DNA of 64,000 nucleotides from [Clostridium] asparagiforme DSM 15981 (GCA_025149125.1 CP102272.1:2356001-2420000); one strand, 5' to 3'. Shown: positions 15,575 through 26,800, counted from the stretch's first letter. Notes: generated from the letters alone by a model not told the origin. A program made the numbers and translations.

Positions 15575-15840
15575 GTTAAATAAGGAAAAGCTGTGATGGA
15601 GACAGTAGGCCTGTGGGAACGTGACAGAGAGCCGGGGAGGGTGGAAGCCCGGTACAAGTAGCGCAGAACTGAAGATCACTCCGGAGCTGTCCGGCCGAAG
15701 GGCCGCGGTTTTGCCGCGCAGTAGGCCGGGACGCAATTCCTGCGTTAAAGGAACTCATATGATGGTATGCAGTAATAGGTGGTGAAACGAAGCGTTTTGA
15801 AGCTTTCGTCCTGTTCGGGGCGGAAGCTTTTTTTGCTTTT
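15575..15840 (+). promoter_or_regulatory. T-box riboswitch (isoleucine) controlling ileS
   Basis: A T-box-like AATAGGTGGTGAAACG lies at about 15774-15789, followed by the terminator hairpin GAAGCTTTCGTCC/GGGGCGGAAGCTT and a T run to about 15838. Upstream is a stem I region (GATGGAGACAGTAGGCC is the AGTA-type loop region), and an ATC in GAAGATCACTCC (about 15670) is a plausible Ile specifier. The T-box core is slightly divergent from the usual AGGTGGTAACACG. Uncharged tRNA-Ile would be the effector. Confidence 0.85.
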
Positions 15841-15908
15841 TATCGAATTTTTTTACATCCATCATAAAACAAACCCAGTATTTTATTCTAAGAACGGAGG
15901 AAGAGGCA

Positions 15909-18900
15909 ATGTATGACAAAGTCCCCACAGACCTAAAGTTTGTGGAACGGGAAAAAGAAGTGGAAATGTTCTGGGAAGCCAACCACATCTTTGAGAAGAG
16001 CATCAAAATGAGAGAGGGCTGCAAGCCTTATGTATTCTATGACGGGCCGCCCACAGCCAACGGCAAGCCCCACATCGGCCACGTGGAGACCCGGGTGATC
16101 AAGGACATGATTCCGCGCTACCGCGCCATGAAGGGCTATATGGTGCCCAGAAAGGCCGGCTGGGACACCCACGGACTTCCGGTGGAGCTGGAGGTGGAGA
16201 AGAAGCTGGGGCTGGACGGCAAGGAGCAGATCGAGCAGTACGGCCTGGAGCCCTTTATCCAGGAGTGCAAGAAGAGCGTCTGGAAGTACAAGGGCATGTG
16301 GGAGGATTTCTCCAACACCGTGGGTTTTTGGGCGGACATGGACGATCCCTACGTGACCTACGACAACAACTTTATCGAGTCCGAGTGGTGGGCCTTAAAG
16401 CAGATCTGGGACAAGGGCCTTCTGTACAAGGGCTTCAAAGTGGTGCCCTACTGCCCGCGCTGCGGCACCCCCCTGTCCTCCCACGAGGTGGCTCAGGGCT
16501 ACAAGGACGTGAAGGAGCGCTCCGCCATTGCACGCTTCAAGGTGAAGGGCGAGGACGCCTACATCCTGGCATGGACCACCACGCCCTGGACGCTGCCCAG
16601 CAACCTGGCTCTGTGCGTGAACCCCAACGAGGACTATGTGAAGGTGAAAACCGGGGACGGCTACACCTACTATCTGGCCCAGGCCCTGTCCCAGACCGTG
16701 CTGGGCGAGGACTTCGAGGTTCTGGAGACCTACAAGGGCAAGGATCTGGAGTTTAAGGAGTACGAGCCGCTGTTCGACTGCTCCGTGCCCTTCTGCGAGA
16801 AGCAGCACAAGAAAGCTTATTACGTGGTGTGCGACACCTACGTGACCCTGACCGACGGTACCGGAATCGTGCATATCGCTCCCGCCTTCGGTGAGGACGA
16901 CGCCAACGTGGGCCGCAAGTACGACCTGCCCTTCGTGCAGCTGGTGGACGCCAAGGGCGACATGGCCCCGGAGACCCCCTTTGCGGGCAAGTTCGTGAAG
17001 GACGCTGATCCGCTGGTGTTAAAGGATTTGAAGGAGAGGGGCCTGCTGTTCTCCGCGCCTGCCTTTGAGCACAGCTATCCCCACTGCTGGCGCTGCGGCA
17101 CGCCGTTAATCTACTACGCAAGAGAGTCCTGGTTCATCAAGATGACCGCGGTGAAGGAGGATCTGATCCGCAACAACAATACCATCAACTGGGTTCCCGA
17201 TTCCATCGGCAAGGGCCGCTTCGGCGACTGGCTGGAGAATATCCAGGACTGGGGCTTATCCAGAAACCGCTATTGGGGAACTCCCTTAAATATCTGGGAG
17301 TGCGAGTGCGGACATCAGCACTCCATCGGCAGCATCGAGGAGCTTAAGAGCATGTCCGATAACTGCCCGGAGGAGATCGAGCTGCACCGGCCCTATATCG
17401 ACGCCGTGACCATCACCTGCCCCCACTGCGGAAAGCAGATGAAGCGGGTGCCCGAGGTGATCGACTGCTGGTTCGACTCCGGCGCAATGCCCTTCGCCCA
17501 GCACCATTATCCCTTTGAGAACAAGGAGCTGTTCGAGTCCCAGTTCCCGGCCCAGTTCATTTCCGAGGCCGTGGACCAGACCAGGGGCTGGTTCTACTCT
17601 CTGCTTGCCGAGTCCACCCTGCTGTTCAACAAGTCCCCCTACGAGAACGTGGTGGTTATGGGCCTGGTGCTGGACGAGAACGGGCAGAAGATGAGTAAGT
17701 CCAAGGGCAACGCGGTGGATCCCTTCGATACCTTGAAGGCCCACGGGGCCGACGCCATCCGCTGGTTCTTCTACACCTGCAGCGCCCCCTGGCTGCCCAA
17801 GCGCTACCAGGACAAGGCCGTGACCGAGGGACAGCGCAAGTTCATGGGTACTCTGTGGAATACCTACGCCTTCTGGGTACTGTACGCCAATATCGACCGC
17901 TTCAACGCCATGGATTACACCCTGGAGTACGACAAGCTGGCCGTGATGGATAAATGGCTCCTGTCCAAGATGAATTCCATGGTAAAGACCGTGGATTCCA
18001 ACCTGGACAACTACATGATCCCCGAGGCTGCCAGAGCCCTCCAGGAGTTCGTGGACGACATGAGCAACTGGTACGTGCGCAGAAGCCGCGACCGTTTCTG
18101 GGCCAAGGGTATGGAGCAGGACAAGATCAACGCCTATATGACGCTGTACACCGCATTGGTGACCGTGGCCAAGGCCGCCGCCCCCATGATCCCCTTCATG
18201 ACCGAGCAAATTTACCAGAATCTGGTGAGAAAGATCGATCCCTCCGCCCTGGAGAGCGTGCACCTGTGCGATTTCCCGGAGGTCAACGAGAGCTGGATCG
18301 ACGCAAAGCTGGAGAGCGACATGGACGAGGTGCTTAAGACCGTGGTCATGGGCCGCGCCGCCAGAAATACCGCCAATATCAAGAACCGCCAGCCTATCGC
18401 GCAGATGTACGTGAAGGCTGACCACGAGTTGTCCCGATTCTATGTGGAGATCATCGAGGACGAGCTGAACGTGAAGCAGGTGACCTTCACCGACGATGTG
18501 CGGGCGTTTACGTCCTACACCTTCAAGCCCCAGTTAAAGACCGTGGGACCGAAGTACGGCAAGCTGCTGGGCCGCATCCGCCAGACCCTGACGGAGATCG
18601 ACGGCAGCGCTGCCATGGATGAGCTGAACGAGAAGGGACAGCTGGCCTTTGACTTCGACGGCCAGGAGGTTGTGCTGACAAAGGATGATCTTTTGATCGA
18701 CGTGGCCCAGAAGGACGGCTATGTGACAGAGGAGGACAACTATGTGACCGTGGTGCTGGACACCAATCTGACACCGGAGCTGATCGAGGAGGGCTTTGTC
18801 CGCGAGCTGATCAGCAAGATCCAGACCATGCGCAAGGAAGCCGGCTTCGAGGTCATGGACCGCATCAACATTTTCCAGGACAACAACGACCACATCGCCG

Positions 18901-19043
18901 AGATCTTCAAGGCCCATGCGGACCAGATCAAGAGCGAGGTTATGGCCACGGATATTTTCCTGGGCCGGACCGGCGGATACGCCAAGGAGTGGAACATTAA
19001 CGGGGAAAATGTCATGCTTGGTGTTGAAAAGACCGTGAAATAA
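15909..19043 (+). CDS. ileS: Isoleucyl-tRNA synthetase
   Basis: A 1044-residue class I synthetase that makes Ile-tRNA-Ile. HIGH motif at residues 55-58 (NGKPHIGHVETR), a large CP1 editing domain with TTTPWTLPSNLAL and GTGIVHIAPAFGEDD, a CxxC zinc-knuckle region (YCPRCGTPLSS and HCWRCGTPLIYY), KMSKS at about residue 594, then the anticodon-binding domain and a long C-terminal tail. The overall pattern, particularly the KPHIGHVETRVIKD and GWDTHGLPVELEVEKKLG segments, is of the eukaryote-like (IleRS2) type common in Clostridia, a group known for low mupirocin sensitivity. GGAGGAAGAGG lies upstream of ATG 15909. Controlled by the T-box upstream. Confidence 0.95.
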   Translation: MYDKVPTDLKFVEREKEVEMFWEANHIFEKSIKMREGCKPYVFYDGPPTANGKPHIGHVETRVIKDMIPRYRAMKGYMVPRKAGWDTHGLPVELEVEKKLGLDGKEQIEQYGLEPFIQECKKSVWKYKGMWEDFSNTVGFWADMDDPYVTYDNNFIESEWWALKQIWDKGLLYKGFKVVPYCPRCGTPLSSHEVAQGYKDVKERSAIARFKVKGEDAYILAWTTTPWTLPSNLALCVNPNEDYVKVKTGDGYTYYLAQALSQTVLGEDFEVLETYKGKDLEFKEYEPLFDCSVPFCEKQHKKAYYVVCDTYVTLTDGTGIVHIAPAFGEDDANVGRKYDLPFVQLVDAKGDMAPETPFAGKFVKDADPLVLKDLKERGLLFSAPAFEHSYPHCWRCGTPLIYYARESWFIKMTAVKEDLIRNNNTINWVPDSIGKGRFGDWLENIQDWGLSRNRYWGTPLNIWECECGHQHSIGSIEELKSMSDNCPEEIELHRPYIDAVTITCPHCGKQMKRVPEVIDCWFDSGAMPFAQHHYPFENKELFESQFPAQFISEAVDQTRGWFYSLLAESTLLFNKSPYENVVVMGLVLDENGQKMSKSKGNAVDPFDTLKAHGADAIRWFFYTCSAPWLPKRYQDKAVTEGQRKFMGTLWNTYAFWVLYANIDRFNAMDYTLEYDKLAVMDKWLLSKMNSMVKTVDSNLDNYMIPEAARALQEFVDDMSNWYVRRSRDRFWAKGMEQDKINAYMTLYTALVTVAKAAAPMIPFMTEQIYQNLVRKIDPSALESVHLCDFPEVNESWIDAKLESDMDEVLKTVVMGRAARNTANIKNRQPIAQMYVKADHELSRFYVEIIEDELNVKQVTFTDDVRAFTSYTFKPQLKTVGPKYGKLLGRIRQTLTEIDGSAAMDELNEKGQLAFDFDGQEVVLTKDDLLIDVAQKDGYVTEEDNYVTVVLDTNLTPELIEEGFVRELISKIQTMRKEAGFEVMDRINIFQDNNDHIAEIFKAHADQIKSEVMATDIFLGRTGGYAKEWNINGENVMLGVEKTVK

Positions 19044-19057
19044 TGGTAGAATAGCTT

Positions 19058-19095
19058 GAGGCGGGGTGAACATAAGTGGCGTCACCCCGCTTTTA
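19058..19095 (+). terminator. Terminator after ileS
   Basis: GCGGGGTGA pairs with TCACCCCGC around the loop ACATAAGTGGCG and is followed by TTTT. A second small hairpin CGTCCGCCT/AGGCGGACG (about 19131-19149) follows just before the next gene. Confidence 0.85.
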
Positions 19096-19170
19096 GATTG
19101 GTATAATTTGGAAATAATGGTGCCATCAAAACGTCCGCCTGAGGCGGACGGGGAATCAGGAGGATCGAAC

Positions 19171-21624
19171 ATGAACAAAGGATTCGATAAAGCGACATTT
19201 AAACGCACTGTGGTGGACAATGTGAAAAACATGTTCCGCAGAACCATCGATGAAGCGACCCCTCAGCAGGTGTTTCAGGCGGTTGCCTACGCCGTGAAGG
19301 ACGTGATCATCGACGAGTGGATCGCAACGCATAAGGAATACGAGAAAAAGGATGCAAAGACCGTTTACTACCTCTCCATGGAGTTTCTCATGGGCCGCGC
19401 CCTGGGCAACAACATTATCAACATCTGCGCCAGGGAAGAGGTAAAGGAGGTTTTGGATGAGCTGGGCTTCGACTTAAACGTGATCGAGGATCAGGAGCCG
19501 GATGCGGCTCTGGGCAACGGAGGTCTTGGCCGTCTGGCAGCCTGTTTCCTGGACTCTCTGGCAACCCTGGGATATCCGGCCTACGGCTGCGGCATCCGCT
19601 ACCGTTACGGCATGTTTAAGCAGAAGATCGAGAACGGCTTTCAGGTGGAGGTGCCGGACGACTGGCTGAAGGACGGCAATCCCTTTGAGATCCGCCGCCC
19701 GGAGTACGCTACCGAGGTCAAGTTCGGCGGCTATGTGCGCATTGAGAACCGGGACGGCAGAAACCGCTTTATCCAGGAGGGCTACCAGTCCGTGATGGCT
19801 GTGCCCTACGACCTGCCGGTGATCGGTTACGGCAACAATGTGGTCAACACCCTGCGCATCTGGGACGCCCAGCCCATCAATACCTTCAACTTAGACTCCT
19901 TTGACCGGGGCGATTACCAGAAGGCGGTGGAGCAGGAGAACCTGGCAAAGACCATCGTGGAGGTGCTTTACCCCAACGACAACCACTACGCGGGCAAGGA
20001 GCTGCGCCTGAAGCAGCAGTATTTCTTCATCTCCGCCAGCGTGCAGCGCGCAGTCAAAAAGTATAAGGAGAAGCACGAGGATATCCGCAACTTCTCCGAC
20101 AAGGTGGTGTTCCAGCTCAACGACACCCACCCCACCGTGACCATTCCCGAGCTCATGCGCATCCTGCTGGACGAGGAGGGGCTGACCTGGGATGAGGCTT
20201 GGGCGGTGACCACCCGGACCTGCGCCTACACCAACCACACCATCATGTCCGAGGCACTGGAGAAATGGCCCATCGAGCTGTTCTCCCGTTTGCTTCCGAG
20301 AATCTACCAGATCGTGGAGGAGATCAACCGCCGCTTCATCGAGCAGATCCAGTCCAGATATCCGGGCAACTACGAGAAGGTCAAGAAGATGGCCATTATC
20401 TACGACGGCCAGGTGAAGATGGCCTACATGGCTATCGCGGCCAGCTTCTCCGTCAACGGCGTGGCCAGACTGCACACCGAGATCTTAAAGAACGAGGAGC
20501 TGAAGGATTTCTATCAGATGATGCCGGAGAAGTTCAACAACAAGACCAACGGCATCACCCAGCGCCGCTTCCTGCTCCACGGCAATCCCCTGCTGGCGGA
20601 CTGGGTGACGGATAAGATCGGCGACGAGTGGATCACTGACCTGCCCCACATTGAAAAGCTGGCGATCTACGCCTCCGATTACAAGTGCCAGCAGGAGTTC
20701 ATGAACATCAAGTACCAGAACAAGATCCGCCTGGCCAAGTACATCAAGGAGCACAACGGCGTGGATGTGGACCCGCGCTCCATTTTCGACGTACAGGTCA
20801 AGCGCCTGCACGAGTACAAGCGCCAGCTGATGAACATTCTCCATGTGATGTACCTGTACAATCAGCTGAAGGATAACCCGAATATGGATATGGTTCCCAG
20901 AACCTTCATCTTCGGGGCTAAAGCCGCGGCAGGTTACAAACGCGCCAAACTGACCATCAAGCTGATCAACTCCGTGGCGGATGTGATCAACAACGACAAG
21001 ACGATTAACGGGCGGCTGAAGGTGGTGTTCATCGAGGACTACCGGGTAAGCAACGCGGAGCTGATCTTCGCGGCGGCGGACGTCAGCGAGCAGATTTCCA
21101 CGGCCAGCAAGGAGGCATCCGGCACCAGCAACATGAAATTCATGCTCAACGGCGCCCTGACCCTGGGCACTATGGACGGGGCCAATGTGGAGATCGTGGA
21201 GGAAGTGGGAGCGGACCGCGCGTTCATCTTCGGCATGTCCTCCGACGAGGTGATCCGCTATGAGAACAACGGCGGTTACAACCCCATGGAGATATTCAAC
21301 AACGACCAGGACATCCGCCGGGTGCTGATGCAGCTGATCAACGGCTACTTCTCACCCCAGGATCCGGAGCTGTTCCGGGATATCTACAACTCCCTGTTAA
21401 ACACCAAGAGCAGCGACCGGGCGGACACCTACTTTATTCTGAAGGATTTCCGGTCTTACGCCGAGGCCCACAAAAAGGTGGACCGGGCGTACCGCGACGA
21501 GGCCTGGTGGGCGGAGTCGGCTATCCTCAATGTGTCCCACTGCGGAAAGTTTACCTCCGACCGCACCATCGAGGAATATGTGAGAGATATCTGGCACCTG
21601 AGCAAGGTACAGGTTGAAATGTAA
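19171..21624 (+). CDS. glgP: Glycogen/starch/alpha-glucan phosphorylase
   Basis: An 817-residue GT35 phosphorylase that releases glucose-1-phosphate from the non-reducing ends of alpha-1,4-glucan. Seen are YYLSMEFLMGRALGNN near the N-terminus, ALGNGGLGRLAACFLDSLATLGYPAYGCGIRY, FQLNDTHPTVTIPELMRIL, KNNKTNGITQRRFLLHGNP-like NNKTNGITQRR, and the pyridoxal-phosphate site EASGTSNMKFMLNGALTLGTMDGANVEI with its lysine in SNMKF. Length and motifs are those of full-length enzymes. AGGAGG lies 7 bases before ATG 19171; a longer in-frame reading starting within the terminator is not credible. Stands alone between two terminators. Confidence 0.95.
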   Translation: MNKGFDKATFKRTVVDNVKNMFRRTIDEATPQQVFQAVAYAVKDVIIDEWIATHKEYEKKDAKTVYYLSMEFLMGRALGNNIINICAREEVKEVLDELGFDLNVIEDQEPDAALGNGGLGRLAACFLDSLATLGYPAYGCGIRYRYGMFKQKIENGFQVEVPDDWLKDGNPFEIRRPEYATEVKFGGYVRIENRDGRNRFIQEGYQSVMAVPYDLPVIGYGNNVVNTLRIWDAQPINTFNLDSFDRGDYQKAVEQENLAKTIVEVLYPNDNHYAGKELRLKQQYFFISASVQRAVKKYKEKHEDIRNFSDKVVFQLNDTHPTVTIPELMRILLDEEGLTWDEAWAVTTRTCAYTNHTIMSEALEKWPIELFSRLLPRIYQIVEEINRRFIEQIQSRYPGNYEKVKKMAIIYDGQVKMAYMAIAASFSVNGVARLHTEILKNEELKDFYQMMPEKFNNKTNGITQRRFLLHGNPLLADWVTDKIGDEWITDLPHIEKLAIYASDYKCQQEFMNIKYQNKIRLAKYIKEHNGVDVDPRSIFDVQVKRLHEYKRQLMNILHVMYLYNQLKDNPNMDMVPRTFIFGAKAAAGYKRAKLTIKLINSVADVINNDKTINGRLKVVFIEDYRVSNAELIFAAADVSEQISTASKEASGTSNMKFMLNGALTLGTMDGANVEIVEEVGADRAFIFGMSSDEVIRYENNGGYNPMEIFNNDQDIRRVLMQLINGYFSPQDPELFRDIYNSLLNTKSSDRADTYFILKDFRSYAEAHKKVDRAYRDEAWWAESAILNVSHCGKFTSDRTIEEYVRDIWHLSKVQVEM

Positions 21625-21641
21625 GTAAATGACAAGCTACA

Positions 21642-21677
21642 GGGGGCTGTGCCGCAGCGGGAACGGGCACAGCCCCT
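21642..21677 (+). terminator. Terminator after glgP
   Basis: GGGGGCTGTGCC pairs with GGGCACAGCCCCTT around a short loop, 18 bases after the glgP stop. The T tract is short. Confidence 0.7.
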
Positions 21678-21736
21678 TGGAGTCGGTGCGGCAAGCCGCA
21701 GACAGAATGCGGCCAGGGCGCGAAAGGAGCTTTCCC

Positions 21737-23152
21737 ATGAGACTGAAAGACAGAATACCGGGAGATTTCTATAAGCTGTTCGCCAGCAAATACAGGGACA
21801 ATTACATATGTTTTCTGCTGGCCATTTACGAGGAGACGACCAGGCTTTACTCGGCGCTTTGCCTGACGGAGGCGGAGTGCCGGGCCGTGATCGATGAGTG
21901 CATGGAGGCCGAGGGCCTGATTCCCTCCGAGGACGAGGAGTTCGAGGAGGGGGACAGTCTGGTTTACAGCCCAGGCTCCACCCGCTTTCTGTACAATCTG
22001 GCCCAGTGGGGGTGGCTGAAGCGGGATTTCGACGAGCGGACCAACAGCTATTTTTATTCCTTTCCCGGCTACAGCCTGACCTACCTGGAGACCTTCCGCA
22101 AGCTGTGGAGCGAGGAGGAGGATTTGAGCCACGAGAGCATCCGCTCGGTCTACAGCCTGCTGCACACCTACCTGACGGACCGGGAGAAGGACGTGGAAAT
22201 CCTGGCGGACGCCCTAAACGCCTCCAAGCGGCTTTTGCAGCTCCTGTCCAACATGCAGGACGGCATGCGCAGCTATTTTGACGAGCTGTCCAGGCAGAAG
22301 GACATCCGCGGCATCCAGGAGGTGCTGGTGGACGAGATCAATAACACGGACAGCCGCAAGTACGCCCTGCTCACCAGCACGGACAGCTTTTACCGCTACA
22401 AGGAGGCGGTGAAGGAGATCGTGCAGGAGATTCTGGAGGACAACGAGGCCCGCAGGGAACGGATGGAGCGGGAGTTAACCGCCCTGCAGCCGGAGAGCGC
22501 CCAGGCTCTGCGCCGCCGCAAGAACATCGACCGCAGCCGGGAGGCGGACTCACTGGTATATGAGACGCTGCGGGAATTCGATTTCATCGAGGTCAAATAC
22601 AACCGGCTGATCGAGCAGAAGGCCGTGTTCGCCGCCCGGGCCAACGCCAGAATCCGCTACCTGCTGCGGGAAGGCGAGGAGGAGGACGACAATCTGATGG
22701 CCTTTATCGGCGTGCTGCGCCGCAGCCCGGACCAGGAGGAGATTCTGGCAAAGCTAAGGGAGAGCTACGCTCTGACGGCCCTCAGCCGCGTGGTGGGGGA
22801 GAACAGCTTTTACGCCAGGCGGGATGAGAAGCGGGCCTTTGAACCTGCGCCGCCGGAGCTTCCCGCCGCCCCGGACAGCAGCGATCTGACGGACTTTGTG
22901 GTGCGCCCGGAGTACACCCAGAAGGAGATCGACGCCTTCATCCTCAAAAACAGCCGCGGCGGGGCGTTTTCCGTCACGGAGGACACGGTTTCCGGCGTTG
23001 CGGACCTGGAAAAGCTGCTCTTTGTCTGGCGGGACGCGGCGGCCGGGGACGGCGGCATGAGGATCACCGGCACCGACAGCGATCCCATCCGCAAATTTGG
23101 CTGCAAATACACAAAATTCACCATGGAGAAGAGTGAGAACAGCGATGATTGA
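21737..23152 (+). CDS. jetA: Wadjet component JetA (kleisin-like, DUF5716-type)
   Basis: A 471-residue, mostly helical, acidic protein, the first gene of a four-gene operon. Its place and size, plus the opening RLKDRIPGDFYKLFASKYRDNYICFLLAIYEE, match JetA, the kleisin-like subunit that bridges the SMC-like JetC dimer in the Wadjet complex. There are winged-helix-like segments at both ends and a central coiled coil (QAL..RKNIDRSREAD). Wadjet is known to restrict plasmid transformation by extruding DNA loops and cutting circular DNA; the complex acts in the cytoplasm. ATG 21737 follows AAAGGAGC by 7 bases. The stop overlaps the next start by 8 bases. Confidence 0.85.
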   Translation: MRLKDRIPGDFYKLFASKYRDNYICFLLAIYEETTRLYSALCLTEAECRAVIDECMEAEGLIPSEDEEFEEGDSLVYSPGSTRFLYNLAQWGWLKRDFDERTNSYFYSFPGYSLTYLETFRKLWSEEEDLSHESIRSVYSLLHTYLTDREKDVEILADALNASKRLLQLLSNMQDGMRSYFDELSRQKDIRGIQEVLVDEINNTDSRKYALLTSTDSFYRYKEAVKEIVQEILEDNEARRERMERELTALQPESAQALRRRKNIDRSREADSLVYETLREFDFIEVKYNRLIEQKAVFAARANARIRYLLREGEEEDDNLMAFIGVLRRSPDQEEILAKLRESYALTALSRVVGENSFYARRDEKRAFEPAPPELPAAPDSSDLTDFVVRPEYTQKEIDAFILKNSRGGAFSVTEDTVSGVADLEKLLFVWRDAAAGDGGMRITGTDSDPIRKFGCKYTKFTMEKSENSDD

Positions 23153-23876
23153 GTACGTGAACAGCTTAACGCCCCAGGAGGCGGAGGAACTGAAAAGAAC
23201 CATCCGGGATCTGATGCGCCAGAGCTGCATCATTGAGACCAAGTACGATACGGACCGGGACTGTCTGAAGGACAATCCCCGCTACCGGGTCTGCATGCGG
23301 CATCGGGAATTCCTGACGGACTATTTCGACATCATGGGCTGCACCCTGGTGTTCGACCCCCAGGACCATTTTTTCCGCCTGTCCGGCGACGGGGTGGGGC
23401 TGGAAAAGTTCAGCGAGACCACCACGCTTTTTATTCTGCTGATGAAGCTGATCTACAAGGAAAAGATCATGGGAGAGGGGCTTAAGGCCACGGTGACCAA
23501 CCTGGAGGAGCTGCGCCGCCACGGCGTGGACACGGGGATTTTAAACCGCAAGCTGACGGACCGGGAGGTCTACGAGGCCGTCTCCGTGATGAAAACCCAC
23601 CAGATGCTCGAAATCCCCTGCGCCATCGGCGATCTGGAGGACGACACGCCCATTTACCTGTACAACATGATCAACGTGTTCTGCCGGGGCGCGGCGGTCA
23701 CGGAGCTGTACCAAAGGTATAAAAAGCGCGAGGAGGAGGCCGCGGACGGGCTGCTGCAGGAGCGGCTGAGGCTGGAGGAGCAGGGCGGGGCGGCCCGGGA
23801 AGGAGCGCCCGGTCTGATCCGGGAAGCAGCGCCGGACGCGGCCCAGGAAGGAGATACCCAGGATGAAACCCTGTAA
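23145..23876 (+). CDS. jetB: Wadjet component JetB (kite-like, DUF4194-type)
   Basis: A 243-residue protein whose middle part (KYDTDRDCLKDNPRYRVCMRHREFLTDYFDIMGCTLVFDPQDHFFRL) is characteristic of DUF4194 proteins, the kite-like winged-helix subunits of MukBEF-type complexes. In Wadjet two JetB copies bind JetA and regulate the JetC ATPase. The C-terminal tail of about 45 residues is rich in Ala, Glu and Gly and looks disordered. ATG 23145 overlaps the end of jetA; the stop falls inside the start of jetC. Translational coupling is thus likely through all three genes. Confidence 0.85.
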   Translation: MIEYVNSLTPQEAEELKRTIRDLMRQSCIIETKYDTDRDCLKDNPRYRVCMRHREFLTDYFDIMGCTLVFDPQDHFFRLSGDGVGLEKFSETTTLFILLMKLIYKEKIMGEGLKATVTNLEELRRHGVDTGILNRKLTDREVYEAVSVMKTHQMLEIPCAIGDLEDDTPIYLYNMINVFCRGAAVTELYQRYKKREEEAADGLLQERLRLEEQGGAAREGAPGLIREAAPDAAQEGDTQDETL

Positions 23877-26800
23877 GAAGATCATTACCCGCATGTGCAT
23901 CAACAACTGGGGCGGAATCGGCCATCAGGTGATGGAGTTCAACGAGTACGTGAACCTGTTTTCCGGCATGAGCGGCTCCGGAAAGTCCACGGTTATGGAC
24001 GCGATCCAGGTGTTGCTCTACGGCAGCCTGTCCCAGAATTTCCTCAATAAGGCGGCGGACGAGAAGAACCGGCGGACCGTGATGACCTATCTGCGGGGCG
24101 CCCAGAAGGACGGCACCTCCAACCGCGGAAACCGGGATTTCTGCGCCAATCTGGTGATGGAGATACGGGACACCCAGGACGAGTCCTACCGCTGCATCGG
24201 CGTGGCCTTCGATGTGCGATCCGGGGACCTGGACATCAACAAGTACACATTTTTCTCCCACGACGGCATGCTGGATCACAGTCTGTACCGCAATGAGGAT
24301 GGGATTCCCCTGATGGTGAAGGAGATCGCCGATCTGGTAAAGAGGCACCAGAAGGACCCCAAAGGCCGTCTGCGGGGGGAGGACATCAACCGGACCTACC
24401 CCACCAACGACGCCTACCAGACCGCGCTGTACGACCAGATTTTCGGCTATATCGACGGCAAGCGCTTCATCACCATGGAGAAGAGCGCCGTGGCCTTAAA
24501 AATGTCCAACGGTGTGGGCCAGTTCATCAAGGATTACATGTTCCCCAAGAGCAGCAGCGAGGCCATCGAGAAGATCAGCCGCCAGCTGGGGGATTACACC
24601 GATATCCGGGACACGGTGCTGGATATGGAGAAGCGGATCGACCTGCTGGCCGCCGTGCGGGAGTCCGACGGCAGGCTGACGGTGGCAAAGGCCGCCGTGC
24701 TCCAGAACGAGTACATTTTAAAGCGCCTGCGTCTGACGGCCATTGAGGAGGAGCTCACGCGGCTGGAGATCGAGCGGTCCGGCAAAAACCTGCTGCGGGA
24801 TTCCCTGGCCCAGAAGCGGGACCTGTTAAAAGCGGAGATGGACCGGATTCACGGGGAGCTGGTGGAGACCGAGTCCAGCTTAAAGGCCAGTGACTACGGG
24901 AAAATGAAGGAACAGCTGGCCCAGCTGGACGAGACCATCGTTCTGTTAAACCGTAACTGCGCCGCCTGGGACCGTTTCGTGGCATCCCTGTCCAAATGGG
25001 AAGAAAATGAGGCCGTCTACGATCTGGTCAGCAACGCCGCGCTCCAGTCCATGGAGGATTTGCGGGACCGGAAGGCGGACGCGGACACCCTGGACGCCCT
25101 GCGGACCGCCCTCAAGGAGACCATGGAGGAGATCAACGAGGCCCGGGACAACCTGGCGGATGAGCGCAGGGATGTGAACCGCGAGTTGAAAGAGAAACGG
25201 GACCGGCTGGCGGACTGGAAGAGCGGCCAAAAGTCTTACCGCAACCGGCCCGGCTTAAAGGAGGCCAGGCGGGAGCTGGAACAGGCCCTGTTCCGGGAGA
25301 CCGGCTCTAAGGTGAGGGTCAGCATCCTGGCGGACACCTTTGATGTGCGGGACCCGGAGTGGAAGGACGCCGTGGAGGGGCGTCTGGGGCGGGTGAAATA
25401 CAGCCTGATCACGCCGCCGGCATTTTCCCACACAGCGGCCGTGCTGTTTCGGGAGATGAAGCAATTCGAAAATGTGGATCTGCTCCACGTGGCCAATATC
25501 GTGAGGGACGGGCAGGAGGCCAGGGAAAACGCCCTCTACGAGGCGGTGGAGACCGATGTAGACTATGTGGACGCCTGCCTGCGGCATTTCCTGGGAAGGG
25601 TGATCAAATGCCGGACCGTGGAGGAGCTGGAGCAGGTGCGCGACGGCGTGACCGCGGACTGCTACTCCTACAGCAACTACACCCTGCGCCACCTGCTCAG
25701 CAAGGACTACCGGGACAATGCCTGCATCGGCAAGACCATCCCCAAGTCCCGCATCGACCAGCTGGAGGCGGAGGTGAAGGCTTTAGAGGAGACCGGACGG
25801 GAGCTGACCGGGCGGATCACGGCCCTGGAACAGGCCCGGAGCTACGAAAATCTGTCCCAGGAGAACGATTATTATCTGGACCTGGCCGGGGCTGAGAAGG
25901 AGCGGAAGAAGCACGAGCTCCGCCGGGAAAAGCTGGCACGGGAGATTTCGGAGCTGGAGCAGGGGGCCATGCGGGAGCTGCGGGAGCGCCTGGAGGAGAC
26001 GAAAAAGCGCTACGCCCTCAAGGAGGACGAGTACACCCGGGCCGGGAACGAGTTCGCGGCCGCGGAACGGGAGCTGGGCACCATCGAGGCGGACCTGCGC
26101 AACCAGAAGGCCCAGCACGCGGAGGCGGAGTACGGCTTTACCCCCAACCAGGCCGAGGACGAACGGATCGCGGAGCGCCTTAAGGGCCGCAGCTTAAACG
26201 GCTACCGGGCGGAGGCGGCCCGGGCCCTGGAGTCCGCCAAGTCTGATGTGGAGAACTACACGGGGGAGCGCCAGGCGGCGCGGATGAAGTTCAACCTGGC
26301 CTACAGCGCCTGCGGCCTGACGGGCACCGAGGAGTCCAACAAACCCTACGAGGATTTGTACGAGCGCTACAGCCGCCAGTATGTGGAGGAGTATAAGGAG
26401 GAGTTCGAGCGGAAATGCCGGGAGGTGTACCGCAGCCTGCGGGACAACGTGATCGCCACCATCCACGGGGACATCAAGGCCGCCTACCGGCAGGTGCGGG
26501 AGGTCAACCGGGTGCTGGGCGCCACGGCGTTTTCGGACAGCGTTTACAAGATCGGCATCACGCCCGCGTCCAACGAGAACAACCAGTTCTACGAGATGCT
26601 CACCGCCCCGGAGCTGGACAGCAAGGTGGTGAACGAGGACGATGTGGAGGGGCAGATCAGCTTTGGCGACGACGTGTTTGAGCGCAAGTATGAGCGGGAA
26701 ATCAGCCTGCTGGTGGAGAAGTTCATCCCGGACCGCACCGGGGACGAGCGGGAGTCCGCTAAAAAGCGGGCGGAGATGGAGAAGTTCGCGGACTACCGCA

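Noticed and set aside
19131..19149. Second hairpin before glgP as an attenuator
   Set aside because: No T tract and no leader features; left as a probable extension of the ileS terminator region.
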